From contig NZ_PJBE01000010.1 of NCBI RefSeq assembly GCF_002836205.1, forward strand, positions 124,001 through 188,000: a DNA stretch of 64,000 nucleotides, in the 5' to 3' direction. Every line of letters begins with the position of its first letter. The first letter of the stretch is position 1. This stretch comes from Shewanella sp. Choline-02u-19. Its GTDB lineage: Bacteria; Pseudomonadota; Gammaproteobacteria; Enterobacterales; Shewanellaceae. The notes below the pieces were generated by a model, which made no database searches, was not told the DNA's origin, and saw only the letters and a program-made list of their open reading frames with translations. The position numbers were made by a program, and so were the translations under genes. Below, piece by piece: positions 22,356-31,003 of this stretch.

Positions 22356-24488
22356 ATGTTAAACCGCAACAAAATATTCAACTTGAGCACGATTGCAGTG
22401 GCGATTTCAAGCAGTTTTTACTGCTCAGCAGTCTTTGCTGAAACACCTAAAACAGAGCAAAAACCAGAAATCATTATCGTCACGGGTAGTTTACTTGGTG
22501 ACTCTGAAGTCGCGGATCTAAAAACGTATACCGGTAACCGCTCTATTATTACTTCTGAGCAATTAGAACGCACAGCGGTGAGATCAATTGATACTGCATT
22601 ACAGCAAGTACCAGGACTAAAAGTTAAAGATGAAAGTGGCACTGGTGTGCTACCCAATATTTCAGTGCGTGGCTTAGATAGCAGCCGTAGCGGCTATGCA
22701 CAGATCTTACTCGATGGCATTCCAATGACGCTCGCTCCCTACGGTCATACAGGCCAATCGCTGTTCCCTGCCACCCTATTTATGATTGATAGAATCGATG
22801 TGGCTCGCGGTGGCGCTTCTATTCAATATGGCCCTAATAATGTCGGTGGCGTTATTAACCTAGTCTCAAAACCTATCTCAACCGATTGGGAAACGAGCCT
22901 CAATGAACGCATTACATTTTTTGGTGATAGCCGCAATTTGTATGATACCAATATCAGCACCGGTGGAGCCGTTAATGATGACTTCTCTATGCGCTTGGAT
23001 GGCAACTTTATCAAAGGCGAGTCTTTTAGAGATCACTCCGATACTGACGTTACCAACGTAATGCTAAAAACAGTGTGGAATATCGATGAACAGAACAGCC
23101 TTGATGCCACACTGCAATACTACGATGCCTTCTCAGAGCTTCCCGGCGCGCTAAACTCAGCGGCTTATGATGCGGATCGTAGCCAATCGCTGCGGCCTAA
23201 TGATGAATTTGAAGCCGACACTAAGCGAGTCTCTCTTAACTATAATCATGTGCTTGATGACTCTAAAACCATTGACTACGGTGAGCTAGATTTAACCGTA
23301 TTTGGCAATAAAAGTAAGCGTAACTTCCAGTGGGATTTTTATAACAAAAATAGTGATACTGACGGTAACTTAGGTTCACATTGGGCTGATACCACCCAAG
23401 AAGCAACGCATTTGCGTAACTCACCGCGTGAATTTGCAGTTTTTGGTATTGAACCTAAGGCTAGCTTGCTGCTCGATGGCGATATTTCTCAGCACATTAT
23501 TGCTGGCGTTCGTTATGTAAACGAAGACATTAGCTATCAGTTGAATCAAATCGACAAGTCGACTCAAGTTGCTGTTCGCCCCCGAGACTGGCAGATGGAC
23601 ACCAATGCCATGGCCTATTACATCAGCGACAAAATAGGCTTCCTTGACGATAGATTATCGGTGACACCGGGGATCCGCTTTGAAGATGTACGCATGACGT
23701 TTACTAACGTGGGCCAAGACTATAGCCAAGACAACCATGTGCAAGAATGGCTTCCGGGTATCACCGTTGGCTATGAGTTTACTGATAGTTGGTTTGGTTA
23801 TGCTAATGCGCAGCGTTCATTGCGCACACCACAAATCTCTCAACTTTGGCCAAAAGGGCAAACATTGGAGTCAGAGTTATCGTGGAACTATGAGGCAGGT
23901 GTTCGCTTTACTCCAACTGAGCGCAGCAACTTGAATTTAGCGGTCTATCGTATCGACTTTAAAAACAAAGCCGAGTACAGCAGAGATATCAGCATGTTCG
24001 TCAATATCGGTAAAACTCAAAACCAAGGTGTTGAGCTAGAGGGCACATACTCGCCAATGTCTTTGCCGGACCTGACGTTAACCGGTGCATATAACTACTT
24101 GGATACCGAACAACTCGAGGGGCAATATGCAGGCAACCAACTACCTTTCGCTTCAAAGCATCAACTTTCAGCCAGTGCTCTCTATAGCATCAAGGATATA
24201 GATTTAGGATTGTTGGCATTCTACTACAGCGAATCATTTGCAGATCTAGCCAATAGCGTTGACGAAAATATCTCTGGCACCGCGGGTGAAATACCTGAAT
24301 ATACCGTGGTTAACTTCAATATTGGTACTGAGCTTTTTAAGCAAAATAATAGTGGTTTAAAGCTAGGTTTATCAGTCAACAACCTATTTGATAATGAGTA
24401 CTTCTTCCGAGGATTAGATGTATCACCGGCAGGAAAAGTCCCCGCGCCAGGTCGCTCATTTAGTCTAGACATTGGCTATACTTTCTAA
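22356..24488 (+). CDS. TonB-dependent ferric-siderophore receptor (FecA/PvuA-like)
   Basis: A 710-aa outer-membrane receptor. The signal peptide ends near VFA|ET (residue 29). The TonB-box region EIIIVTG comes next, then the plug (about 55-170) with VPGLKVKDESGTG, ISVRGLDSSRSGYAQ and DVARGGASIQYGPNNVGGVI. The barrel ends with SFSLDIGYTF (C-terminal Phe). The plug pattern is that of FecA-type receptors for citrate-based siderophores (ferric citrate, vibrioferrin). There is no N-terminal signalling extension, so it does not drive a FecIR-type sigma cascade. It is co-transcribed with the SbnG-like gene behind Fur-like sites, so it may import a citrate siderophore the cell no longer makes. Confidence 0.88.
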   Translation: MLNRNKIFNLSTIAVAISSSFYCSAVFAETPKTEQKPEIIIVTGSLLGDSEVADLKTYTGNRSIITSEQLERTAVRSIDTALQQVPGLKVKDESGTGVLPNISVRGLDSSRSGYAQILLDGIPMTLAPYGHTGQSLFPATLFMIDRIDVARGGASIQYGPNNVGGVINLVSKPISTDWETSLNERITFFGDSRNLYDTNISTGGAVNDDFSMRLDGNFIKGESFRDHSDTDVTNVMLKTVWNIDEQNSLDATLQYYDAFSELPGALNSAAYDADRSQSLRPNDEFEADTKRVSLNYNHVLDDSKTIDYGELDLTVFGNKSKRNFQWDFYNKNSDTDGNLGSHWADTTQEATHLRNSPREFAVFGIEPKASLLLDGDISQHIIAGVRYVNEDISYQLNQIDKSTQVAVRPRDWQMDTNAMAYYISDKIGFLDDRLSVTPGIRFEDVRMTFTNVGQDYSQDNHVQEWLPGITVGYEFTDSWFGYANAQRSLRTPQISQLWPKGQTLESELSWNYEAGVRFTPTERSNLNLAVYRIDFKNKAEYSRDISMFVNIGKTQNQGVELEGTYSPMSLPDLTLTGAYNYLDTEQLEGQYAGNQLPFASKHQLSASALYSIKDIDLGLLAFYYSESFADLANSVDENISGTAGEIPEYTVVNFNIGTELFKQNNSGLKLGLSVNNLFDNEYFFRGLDVSPAGKVPAPGRSFSLDIGYTF

Positions 24489-24510
24489 ACTGGTTTTAAT
24501 GCACTAGCTA

Positions 24511-24542
24511 AAAAGGCCTCCAATTTACATTGGAGGCCTTTC
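24511..24542. terminator. Bidirectional terminator
   Basis: AAAGGCCTCCAA/TTGGAGGCCTTT stem with A run and T run on either side, between the receptor gene (plus) and the flavoprotein gene (minus). Confidence 0.88.
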
Positions 24543-24567
24543 TTATCTAATCTAATATATTTACGGG

Positions 24568-25752
24568 TTAAACTGCTTGCCCAGCAGCCACTCCAGAACT
24601 CCAAGCCCATTGGAAGTTAAACCCGCCTAGCCAACCACTTACATCAATGACTTCACCAATAAAGTACAGACCAGAAACATTTTTAGCTTCCATCGACTTT
24701 GATGACAGTTCGTCAGTGTCTACGCCGCCTAAGGTCACCTCTGCCGTACGATAACCCTCTGTGCCATTCATGACTATGCTCCAAGCTTCTAAATCAACAG
24801 CGAGCTGTTCTCGCTCAGCATGGACTAATTGGTTAAGGGCTTTATTAAGCAGTGCTTCGTCAAATAATGCCTCGACTAAACGCTTTGGTAGCCACAATGC
24901 CAACGCATTACGCAAACTTTGCTTAGGGCTATTATCGACCAATTGCTCAATCTCAGATCTGGCATCTTTACCAGGTAGCAAATTAATACTAATCGCCTCT
25001 CCAGGATTCCAATAATTGGAGATCTGTAAAATAGCTGGGCCAGATAAGCCGCGATGGGTGAAGAGTAATGCTTCACTAAATTGGGTACCGTCTTTGGCAG
25101 TAATAGTGGTGGGTACCGCAATGCCCGATAGTGGCTCGAAGCGTTGTTTCTGGTCGCTATGCCAGGTAAAAGGGACTAACCCTGCGTGGGTCGGTAACAC
25201 TTTTAGCCCAAACTGTTCGGCGACGTGGTATCCATAAGGCGATGCACCCAGTTTAGGCATCGACAAGCCGCCTGTGGCAATGACCAGTGACTGACAAGTG
25301 TACTGTGCTTTATCGGTGTGCACTTCAAACAGACCATCAGCATTTTTAGTCACTTGGCGAATTTCAGTGCGCAGCTTTACAGCAGCGCCGGCCCACTCAC
25401 ACTCAGTAAGCAGCATACTAACAATCTCTTTGGCAGAGTCATCGCAAAAAAGCTGACCATGATCGCGCTCGTGGTATTCAATACCATGGCGCTCAACCAA
25501 CTCGATAAAGTCACTTGAGCGGTAGCGTGCCAGTGCCGATTTTACAAAATGGCTGTTACTACAGAGAAAATTTGCCGGTTCGACTTTTTGATTGGTGAAG
25601 TTACAACGGCCACCACCGCTGATAAGAATTTTCTTACCCGCTTGTTTGGCATTATCGAGTACGAGCACATCGCGGCCACGGTAACCTGCGGTTGCAGCGC
25701 ACATAAGTCCTGCAGCCCCAGCTCCGATAATAATGACGTCGATATGTTCCAC
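24568..25752 (-). CDS. FAD-dependent oxidoreductase, HI0933/YhiN family
   Basis: A 394-aa flavoprotein of the BaiN/HI0933 family. The FAD-binding GxGxxG lies at the N-terminus (IIIGAGAAGLMCA, residues 8-20), followed by the family motif KKILISGGGRCNFTN (about 40-54) and the C-terminal FAD contact GEVIDVSGWLGGFNFQWA. Family members are poorly characterised; some gut homologues reduce bile-acid or flavonoid intermediates, but no role is established in marine bacteria. Monocistronic, converging on the receptor gene. Confidence 0.85.
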   Translation of the reverse strand: MEHIDVIIIGAGAAGLMCAATAGYRGRDVLVLDNAKQAGKKILISGGGRCNFTNQKVEPANFLCSNSHFVKSALARYRSSDFIELVERHGIEYHERDHGQLFCDDSAKEIVSMLLTECEWAGAAVKLRTEIRQVTKNADGLFEVHTDKAQYTCQSLVIATGGLSMPKLGASPYGYHVAEQFGLKVLPTHAGLVPFTWHSDQKQRFEPLSGIAVPTTITAKDGTQFSEALLFTHRGLSGPAILQISNYWNPGEAISINLLPGKDARSEIEQLVDNSPKQSLRNALALWLPKRLVEALFDEALLNKALNQLVHAEREQLAVDLEAWSIVMNGTEGYRTAEVTLGGVDTDELSSKSMEAKNVSGLYFIGEVIDVSGWLGGFNFQWAWSSGVAAGQAV

Positions 25753-25796
25753 TCAATAACTCCTAGAAAGACTTCGCCTATTGATAAATATTAGGC

Positions 25797-25826
25797 ACAA
25801 AAAAGGGCGCTATTTTAGCACCCTTC
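25797..25826 (-). terminator. Imperfect terminator after gpsA
   Basis: AGGGCGCT/AGCACCCT stem with one mismatch. On the minus strand it is followed by a T run, downstream of the gpsA stop at 25884. Confidence 0.5.
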
Positions 25827-25883
25827 TCTCACGATATACCATCACCGAATGTCAGCACTCATATGGCGAGTCACTGACAGACT

Positions 25884-26900
25884 TTAATCGTCCGATGTTT
25901 CGGACTTTTTCTCACGACCTAACAGCTCTTTAGCTGCATCATGAGGTGATTTCCCTTTATACAATACTTGGTAAACCTGCTCAGTGATCGGCATTTCAAC
26001 ACCTAAACGTTTTGCGAGCGTGTAAACTTCTTTAGTATTGCGGTAACCTTCAACAACTTGACCAATCTCTACTTGCGCGGCTTCGACATCACAGCCTTTA
26101 CCAAGCGCTAAACCGAAACGACGATTACGAGATTGATTGTCGGTGCAGGTCAACACTAAATCGCCTAAACCTGCCATCCCCATAAAGGTTGATGCTTGCG
26201 CACCCATAGCTTCACCGAGACGTGTTAATTCAACTAAACCACGGGTAATTAATGCGGTACGCGCATTTGCACCAAAGCCGATACCATCTGATAGTCCTGC
26301 ACCAATCGCGATAACATTCTTAACCGCACCGCCCAATTGGAGGCCGATAAAGTCATCGTTAGCATAAACGCGTAAACGTTTAGGGCTATGCAACAATTCA
26401 ACTAAATCATTAGTAAATTGCGGATCTGTACCTGCAATAGATATTGCTGTAGGCATTCCTGCAGCAAGCTCTTTAGCAAAAGTAGGACCCGATAACACCG
26501 CGAGTGGGAAATTATCACCGAGTACTTCACGCGCCACATCTTGTATCAACCGACCAGTTTCAGGCTCAAGGCCTTTGGTCGCCCATACAATACGTGCTTC
26601 TTTACGTAAAAACGGCTTAGCTTGCGCTAACACGTCCCCAAAAACATGACTAGGTACAACAACTAATACGTTGTTGGAAGCAGCAAGTGCTGTTGCTAAA
26701 TCAGATTCTGGAATAAGAAGATCGGGAAGCGCAATACCGGGTAAGAACGCTTGATTACACTTGTCGTTCTTCAGGTTTTCGATGTGCTTAGGGTCATGCC
26801 CCCAAAGCAGGGTTCTGTGGCCATTATTCGCTAAAGAAATGGCAAGGGCGGTGCCATAAGAGCCCGCCCCCAGTACCGTAATATCGGCAGTATTTTCCAT
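25884..26900 (-). CDS. gpsA: Glycerol-3-phosphate dehydrogenase [NAD(P)+]
   Basis: A 338-aa cytosolic enzyme that reduces dihydroxyacetone phosphate to sn-glycerol-3-phosphate, the backbone for phospholipids. The Rossmann motif VLGAGSYGTALA is at the N-terminus; SGPTFAKELA and GGAVKNVIAIGAGLSDG carry the catalytic Lys, and GLGDLVLTCT and SRNRRFG follow. I start at ATG 26900 (MENTADITVLGAG), which gives the E. coli length; an earlier in-frame start would run into secB. It begins 4 bp after the secB stop, matching the conserved secB-gpsA pair. Confidence 0.95.
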   Translation of the reverse strand: MENTADITVLGAGSYGTALAISLANNGHRTLLWGHDPKHIENLKNDKCNQAFLPGIALPDLLIPESDLATALAASNNVLVVVPSHVFGDVLAQAKPFLRKEARIVWATKGLEPETGRLIQDVAREVLGDNFPLAVLSGPTFAKELAAGMPTAISIAGTDPQFTNDLVELLHSPKRLRVYANDDFIGLQLGGAVKNVIAIGAGLSDGIGFGANARTALITRGLVELTRLGEAMGAQASTFMGMAGLGDLVLTCTDNQSRNRRFGLALGKGCDVEAAQVEIGQVVEGYRNTKEVYTLAKRLGVEMPITEQVYQVLYKGKSPHDAAKELLGREKKSETSDD

Positions 26901-26904
26901 GCGA

Positions 26905-27393
26905 TTAAGCGTTTGCTTCTTCTGCAGGCGCATCAGCGGCAGCAGCTTGACGCTGTTGAACGTACTGAGCGAATAGCGCGTCAAAGTTAACTGGAGCAAG
27001 GTTTAGTTGTGGGAAAGTACCACGGCTAACTAGGCTACCAATTGCTTCACGAGCATATGGGAAAAGAACGTTAGGGCAATATGCACCTAAAGAGTGAGCA
27101 AGTTGCTGCTCAGTAAGACCCGTAATTGCGAAGATACCAGCTTGCTGAACTTCACAAAGAAACGCAGTTTCTTCGCCGTTCTTAGCTGTAACCGTTAGAG
27201 AAAGAACAACTTCATATACATCGTCAGACAATTTGTTGCTACGAGTATCAAGGTCTAGCTTAACTTCTGGCGTCCACTCTTTCTGGAAAACAGCTGGGCT
27301 GTTTGGTGTTTCAAAAGAGATATCTTTTGTGTAAACACGTTGAATGTTAAATTGTGGACCTTGCTCTTGTTCTTTGTTTGCTACTTCAGCCAT
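26905..27393 (-). CDS. secB: Protein-export chaperone SecB
   Basis: A 162-aa chaperone that binds unfolded preproteins and hands them to SecA. Typical segments are FNIQRVYTKDISFETPNSP near the N-terminus, CEVQQAGIFAI, and ANVL-like YCPNVLFPYAREAIGSLVSRGTFPQLNLAPVNFDALF (about residues 108-145), which is close to invariant in the family. An acidic Ala-rich tail follows. It forms an operon with gpsA. In E. coli grxC lies before secB; here a 225-bp gap separates secB from the rhodanese gene and contains no glutaredoxin. Confidence 0.96.
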   Translation of the reverse strand: MAEVANKEQEQGPQFNIQRVYTKDISFETPNSPAVFQKEWTPEVKLDLDTRSNKLSDDVYEVVLSLTVTAKNGEETAFLCEVQQAGIFAITGLTEQQLAHSLGAYCPNVLFPYAREAIGSLVSRGTFPQLNLAPVNFDALFAQYVQQRQAAAADAPAEEANA

Positions 27394-27618
27394 GATTTCC
27401 TACCTTAAAAATGTTAATGAGGCTACTTCAAAAGAGCCAGTCTCAGGGTTTTGCCTTTATGGGTAATAACCCAATTGGCTGTCCCAGTATTTGATTTATT
27501 TAGTCAACAGACGCTTTTTGGAGGGTATTCCCTCAATTCAATGCCGGTAACCATTAATGTTAAGCCGTGACACTTTAATCAATTACTTAACAATAATGCA
27601 ATGGCTACACCGACACTT

Positions 27619-28053
27619 CTATCTTTTGCTTTTTGAAACAGGCAAATTACTTGACTGCCATTCACCCATACCACCTTTCAAATTATTCACGTTTTCAAAC
27701 CCGTGCTTAACCATCAGTTGGGCCGCTTGAGACGAAGTCATGCCAGCGTTGCATACCATTATTATGGGACTGGCTTTTGAGTTTTCAAGGGTACCAAGCT
27801 GATTATTTTTAATCTCAGCTAATGGAACATTAATTGCGCCAACAATATGGCCCTTCTTAAATTCCTCTTTACCGCGTACATCAACAACTGTTGCTTCTTG
27901 CTTGTTCATCAACAAAGTGGCTTCTTGGTGATTCACATTTTTAACTTTTGATACGCTAGACTTAAATACCATCACGATAAGTCCGACGAATAAACCCACC
28001 CACGCCAAACTTAACATCGGGTTTGCTTTAAAAAATTCCATATATTCTTGCAT
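27619..28053 (-). CDS. Membrane-anchored rhodanese-like sulfurtransferase (YibN-like)
   Basis: A 144-aa protein with one N-terminal TM helix (about residues 13-31, MLSLAWVGLFVGLIVMVF) and a single rhodanese domain (about 40-138). The active-site loop is VCNAGMTSSQAA with the persulfide-carrying Cys, and DVRGKEEFKKGHI is the classic CH2A region. It matches E. coli YibN in architecture and genomic place, between secB and gpmM. The domain faces the cytosol by the positive-inside rule. The physiological sulfur acceptor is unknown. Confidence 0.87.
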   Translation of the reverse strand: MQEYMEFFKANPMLSLAWVGLFVGLIVMVFKSSVSKVKNVNHQEATLLMNKQEATVVDVRGKEEFKKGHIVGAINVPLAEIKNNQLGTLENSKASPIIMVCNAGMTSSQAAQLMVKHGFENVNNLKGGMGEWQSSNLPVSKSKR

Positions 28054-28131
28054 GCTTTACTGCCTACTTTTAATTGGCCCAAATATAATGAGGGCACAGA
28101 GTATACCATTGCGATGACAGAATACAGAATG

Positions 28132-28248
28132 TTAGTCACGTAACGCACACGACAGCTGGCTTTGAATCACACCTGTTTGTAAATCGATAACCGCAATCTG
28201 GGTAAATTTCTTTATGCCGAGTACCAATTGGTAGTAATATTTAACCAA
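28132..28248 (-). CDS. Possible 38-aa ORF upstream of rhodanese gene
   Basis: A TTG-initiated frame of 38 codons ending TAA at 28132. It encodes LVKYYYQLVLGIKKFTQIAV-type sequence followed by IDLQTGVIQSQLSCALRD. The second half reads like real protein, but the start is weak, no good ribosome-binding site is present, and the frame lies in the divergent promoter region of yibN and gpmM. It may be a gene remnant or chance. Confidence 0.2.
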   Translation of the reverse strand: MVKYYYQLVLGIKKFTQIAVIDLQTGVIQSQLSCALRD

Positions 28249-28290
28249 TTAAAATTTTAATCTTATTTTTTCAAACTTAAAGGTACTACC

Positions 28291-29835
28291 ATGACGACTC
28301 ACAAACGCCCGTTGGCATTGCTGATCCTCGATGGATGGGGCTCTCGTGAAAACACGCAAAAAAATGCTGTTTTTCATGCGAACACTCCTGTTCTCGACAA
28401 GCTTAATGCGCAATATCCACATAGTTTAATTTCCGGTTCAGGTATCGATGTTGGGCTACCCGCTGGCCAAATGGGCAACTCCGAAGTTGGCCACATCAAT
28501 ATTGGTTCTGGCCGTATTGTCTATCAAGAACTAACCCGTATCGGCAAGGCTATTGATGATGGGGAGTTCGATACTAACCCAGCACTTACTGCGGCCGTTG
28601 ATGGGGCAGTCAAAGCCAATGGTGCCGTTCATATCATGGGACTATTATCGCCAGGTGGGGTACATAGTCATCAAGATCATATAGAAGCCATGTGTCGCCT
28701 TGCCGTTAAACGCGGTGCAACTAAGGTTTATCTACATGCCTTTTTAGACGGTCGCGATACTCCGCCTCGTAGCGCAGAAGCTGGTTTAGCTCATTTCGAA
28801 GATATGTTTAAAACCCTAGGTACTGGTCAAGTGGCTTCCATTATTGGTCGTTACTACGCCATGGATAGAGACAACCGCTGGGATCGTGTATCCCAAGCTT
28901 ATGAGTTAATCACTGAAGGCAAAGGCTTGCATCAAGTAGCAAGTGCTGTTGAAGGTATTAAAGCCGCTTACGCTCGTGATGAAAATGACGAGTTTGTCGG
29001 TAGCACTGCAATCCCTGACGCTGAAGGTAACATTGCCAAGCTAGAAGATAATGACGCGCTCATTTTCATGAACTTCCGCGCTGACCGTGCCCGCCAAATC
29101 ACTCGTAGCTTTGTGGATGCTGACTTTGATGGCTTCGAACGTGCTGTGACACCTAAAGCACACTTTGTCATGCTAACGGAATATGCCGCGAGCATTGATG
29201 CTGCCATCGCTTATCCGTCGACCGATCTGGTCAACACCTTAGGCGAAACCTTGCAAGATCAGCACATGACACAGTTGCGCATTTCAGAGACCGAAAAGTA
29301 CGCTCACGTCACTTTCTTTTTTAACGGTGGTAAAGAGGAGCCTTTCGAAGGCGAAGATCGCATCTTAATCCAATCACCAAAAATTGCGACCTATGATCTA
29401 CAACCTGAGATGAGTTCAACAGAACTCACAGACAAACTCGTTGCTGCAATAGAATCAACCAAGTATGACGTGATTATCTGTAATTATCCGAATGGCGATA
29501 TGGTTGGCCACACCGGTAACTTTGATGCAGCAGTCAAGGCCTGTGAAGCTGTCGATACCTGTTTAGGGCGTGTTGTTGAAGCGCTAGACAAAGTTGGCGG
29601 TGAGTGTTTAATTACAGCCGACCACGGTAATGCTGAACAAATGACGGATGAGTCAACAGGGCAAGCACATACCGCTCACACCTGTGAACCTGTGCCACTG
29701 ATTTATGTTGGACGTGATGCAGATATAGAAAAAGGCGGACGTTTGAGTGATTTAGCGCCGACTATGTTAACCTTGATGGGACGAGAAGTGCCTAAAGAGA
29801 TGACAGGCCGAGCGATAATTAAACTCAAAGAGTAA
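28291..29835 (+). CDS. gpmM: 2,3-bisphosphoglycerate-independent phosphoglycerate mutase
   Basis: A 514-aa Mn2+-dependent iPGM that interconverts 3- and 2-phosphoglycerate in glycolysis. The alkaline-phosphatase-like metal site begins LLILDGWG. The catalytic Ser is in GQMGNSEVGHINIGSGR (residues about 59-75), and the second metal cluster is in ITADHGNAEQM and TAHTCEPVPLIYVG near the C-terminus. Length equals the usual ~510 aa. AAAGG precedes the ATG. envC starts one base after its stop; the gpmM-envC-ctp-yibQ order is conserved in gammaproteobacteria. Confidence 0.96.
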   Translation: MTTHKRPLALLILDGWGSRENTQKNAVFHANTPVLDKLNAQYPHSLISGSGIDVGLPAGQMGNSEVGHINIGSGRIVYQELTRIGKAIDDGEFDTNPALTAAVDGAVKANGAVHIMGLLSPGGVHSHQDHIEAMCRLAVKRGATKVYLHAFLDGRDTPPRSAEAGLAHFEDMFKTLGTGQVASIIGRYYAMDRDNRWDRVSQAYELITEGKGLHQVASAVEGIKAAYARDENDEFVGSTAIPDAEGNIAKLEDNDALIFMNFRADRARQITRSFVDADFDGFERAVTPKAHFVMLTEYAASIDAAIAYPSTDLVNTLGETLQDQHMTQLRISETEKYAHVTFFFNGGKEEPFEGEDRILIQSPKIATYDLQPEMSSTELTDKLVAAIESTKYDVIICNYPNGDMVGHTGNFDAAVKACEAVDTCLGRVVEALDKVGGECLITADHGNAEQMTDESTGQAHTAHTCEPVPLIYVGRDADIEKGGRLSDLAPTMLTLMGREVPKEMTGRAIIKLKE

Positions 29836-29836
29836 T

Positions 29837-30970
29837 ATGAACATTCGACTTTTTATCAAAGCCAGCATTATTGCTGGCTTTATATCACTTCCCTTATCGG
29901 TAAATGCGACTGATCTCGATCGTCGTCAATCTGAACTTAAGTCGATTCAGACACAGATAAACAAGCAACAATCAGCCGTTAAAAATACCAATAAACAGAG
30001 AGAACGTTTGATCTCTTTGCTCAAAAAAGATGAGCAAGCTATTGCTGCCGCTGCAAAAAAAGTTAATAAAACCAAACAAGATTTAACCAAAATAGATAAG
30101 GCTTTGGCTAAGCTTAACGCTAAATACACCCAGTTAGAAAAACTCAAAAACATCCAGCAAAAAACATTGTCTAATCAACTTGCTAGCGCTTACTTAGCCG
30201 GTAATCATGATTACAGTAAAATGCTGCTTAATCAACAATCTCCAGCCAGTATCGAACGCTTACTCGCTTACTACCAATACTTGAACAATGCCCGTATCGC
30301 TTCGATAAAACAGCTTCAAAGCACCATCGTAGAACTTGATGAAGTACAACTTCAGCAGAAAGATAACCAAACTCGATTAAACAAGTTAGCCCTTGAGCAG
30401 CAACAGCAAGCTACGCTTTTGAGCCAAGAGCAGTCTCAGCGCCAACAAACCTTAACTCAATTACAAAGAACGCTTAGTAGCAGTGGTGCAAAATTAGAGC
30501 AGCTGCAAATTGAAGAGGCCAGTTTAAAACGAGTGGTTGAACAAGCGCTATTGGCGATGAAAAACAACCCTGCGTTCGATGGTTTATCGAGTAAACGAAA
30601 ACTAAAATGGCCCACTAAAGGCCGAATAAAATCAGGTTTTGGCAGTAAACGTTCAGGCCAAGTCAAATGGAAAGGCGTGACGATTTCAGCTGCTGAAGGA
30701 AAAAACATTGAAGCGATTGCTGGCGGACAAGTCATTTATGCTGACTGGCTACGCGGTTTCGGTATGGTTTTAGTTGTCGATCATGGCAAAGGGTATATGA
30801 GCTTATATGGGCATGCACAAACTCTTTTAAAAGCTGCAGGAGACTCTGTTCGCAAAGGTGAACCCATTGCATTGGTCGGTCGCTCAGGTGGACAGACCGA
30901 GTCTGGCCTATACTTTGAAGTAAGACATAAAGGGCAAGCTGTCGATCCGGCGAGGTACTGTAAGCGGTAG
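29837..30970 (+). CDS. envC: Murein hydrolase activator EnvC
   Basis: A 377-aa periplasmic protein with a signal peptide ending near VNA|TD (residue 24), a long coiled coil (about 25-245, Gln/Lys-rich heptads) and a C-terminal degenerate M23/LytM domain (about 270-377, GRIKSGFGSKRSG to SGLYFEVRHKGQAVDPARYC). In E. coli EnvC activates amidases AmiA/B at the division septum after recruitment by FtsEX; the LytM domain lacks full Zn ligands. The first conserved HxxxD is replaced here (SGFGSKRSG), consistent with an activator rather than a protease. It lies in the gpmM-envC-ctp-yibQ operon. Confidence 0.92.
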   Translation: MNIRLFIKASIIAGFISLPLSVNATDLDRRQSELKSIQTQINKQQSAVKNTNKQRERLISLLKKDEQAIAAAAKKVNKTKQDLTKIDKALAKLNAKYTQLEKLKNIQQKTLSNQLASAYLAGNHDYSKMLLNQQSPASIERLLAYYQYLNNARIASIKQLQSTIVELDEVQLQQKDNQTRLNKLALEQQQQATLLSQEQSQRQQTLTQLQRTLSSSGAKLEQLQIEEASLKRVVEQALLAMKNNPAFDGLSSKRKLKWPTKGRIKSGFGSKRSGQVKWKGVTISAAEGKNIEAIAGGQVIYADWLRGFGMVLVVDHGKGYMSLYGHAQTLLKAAGDSVRKGEPIALVGRSGGQTESGLYFEVRHKGQAVDPARYCKR

Positions 30971-31003
30971 ACATAGAATCCCTTTCTTATACAAGGGGTT
31001 AAT

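Noticed and set aside
26903..26999. 33-residue N-terminal extension of GpsA
   Set aside because: It would overlap secB almost 100 bp in another frame and is not part of the conserved enzyme; the internal ATG at 26900 gives the family length.
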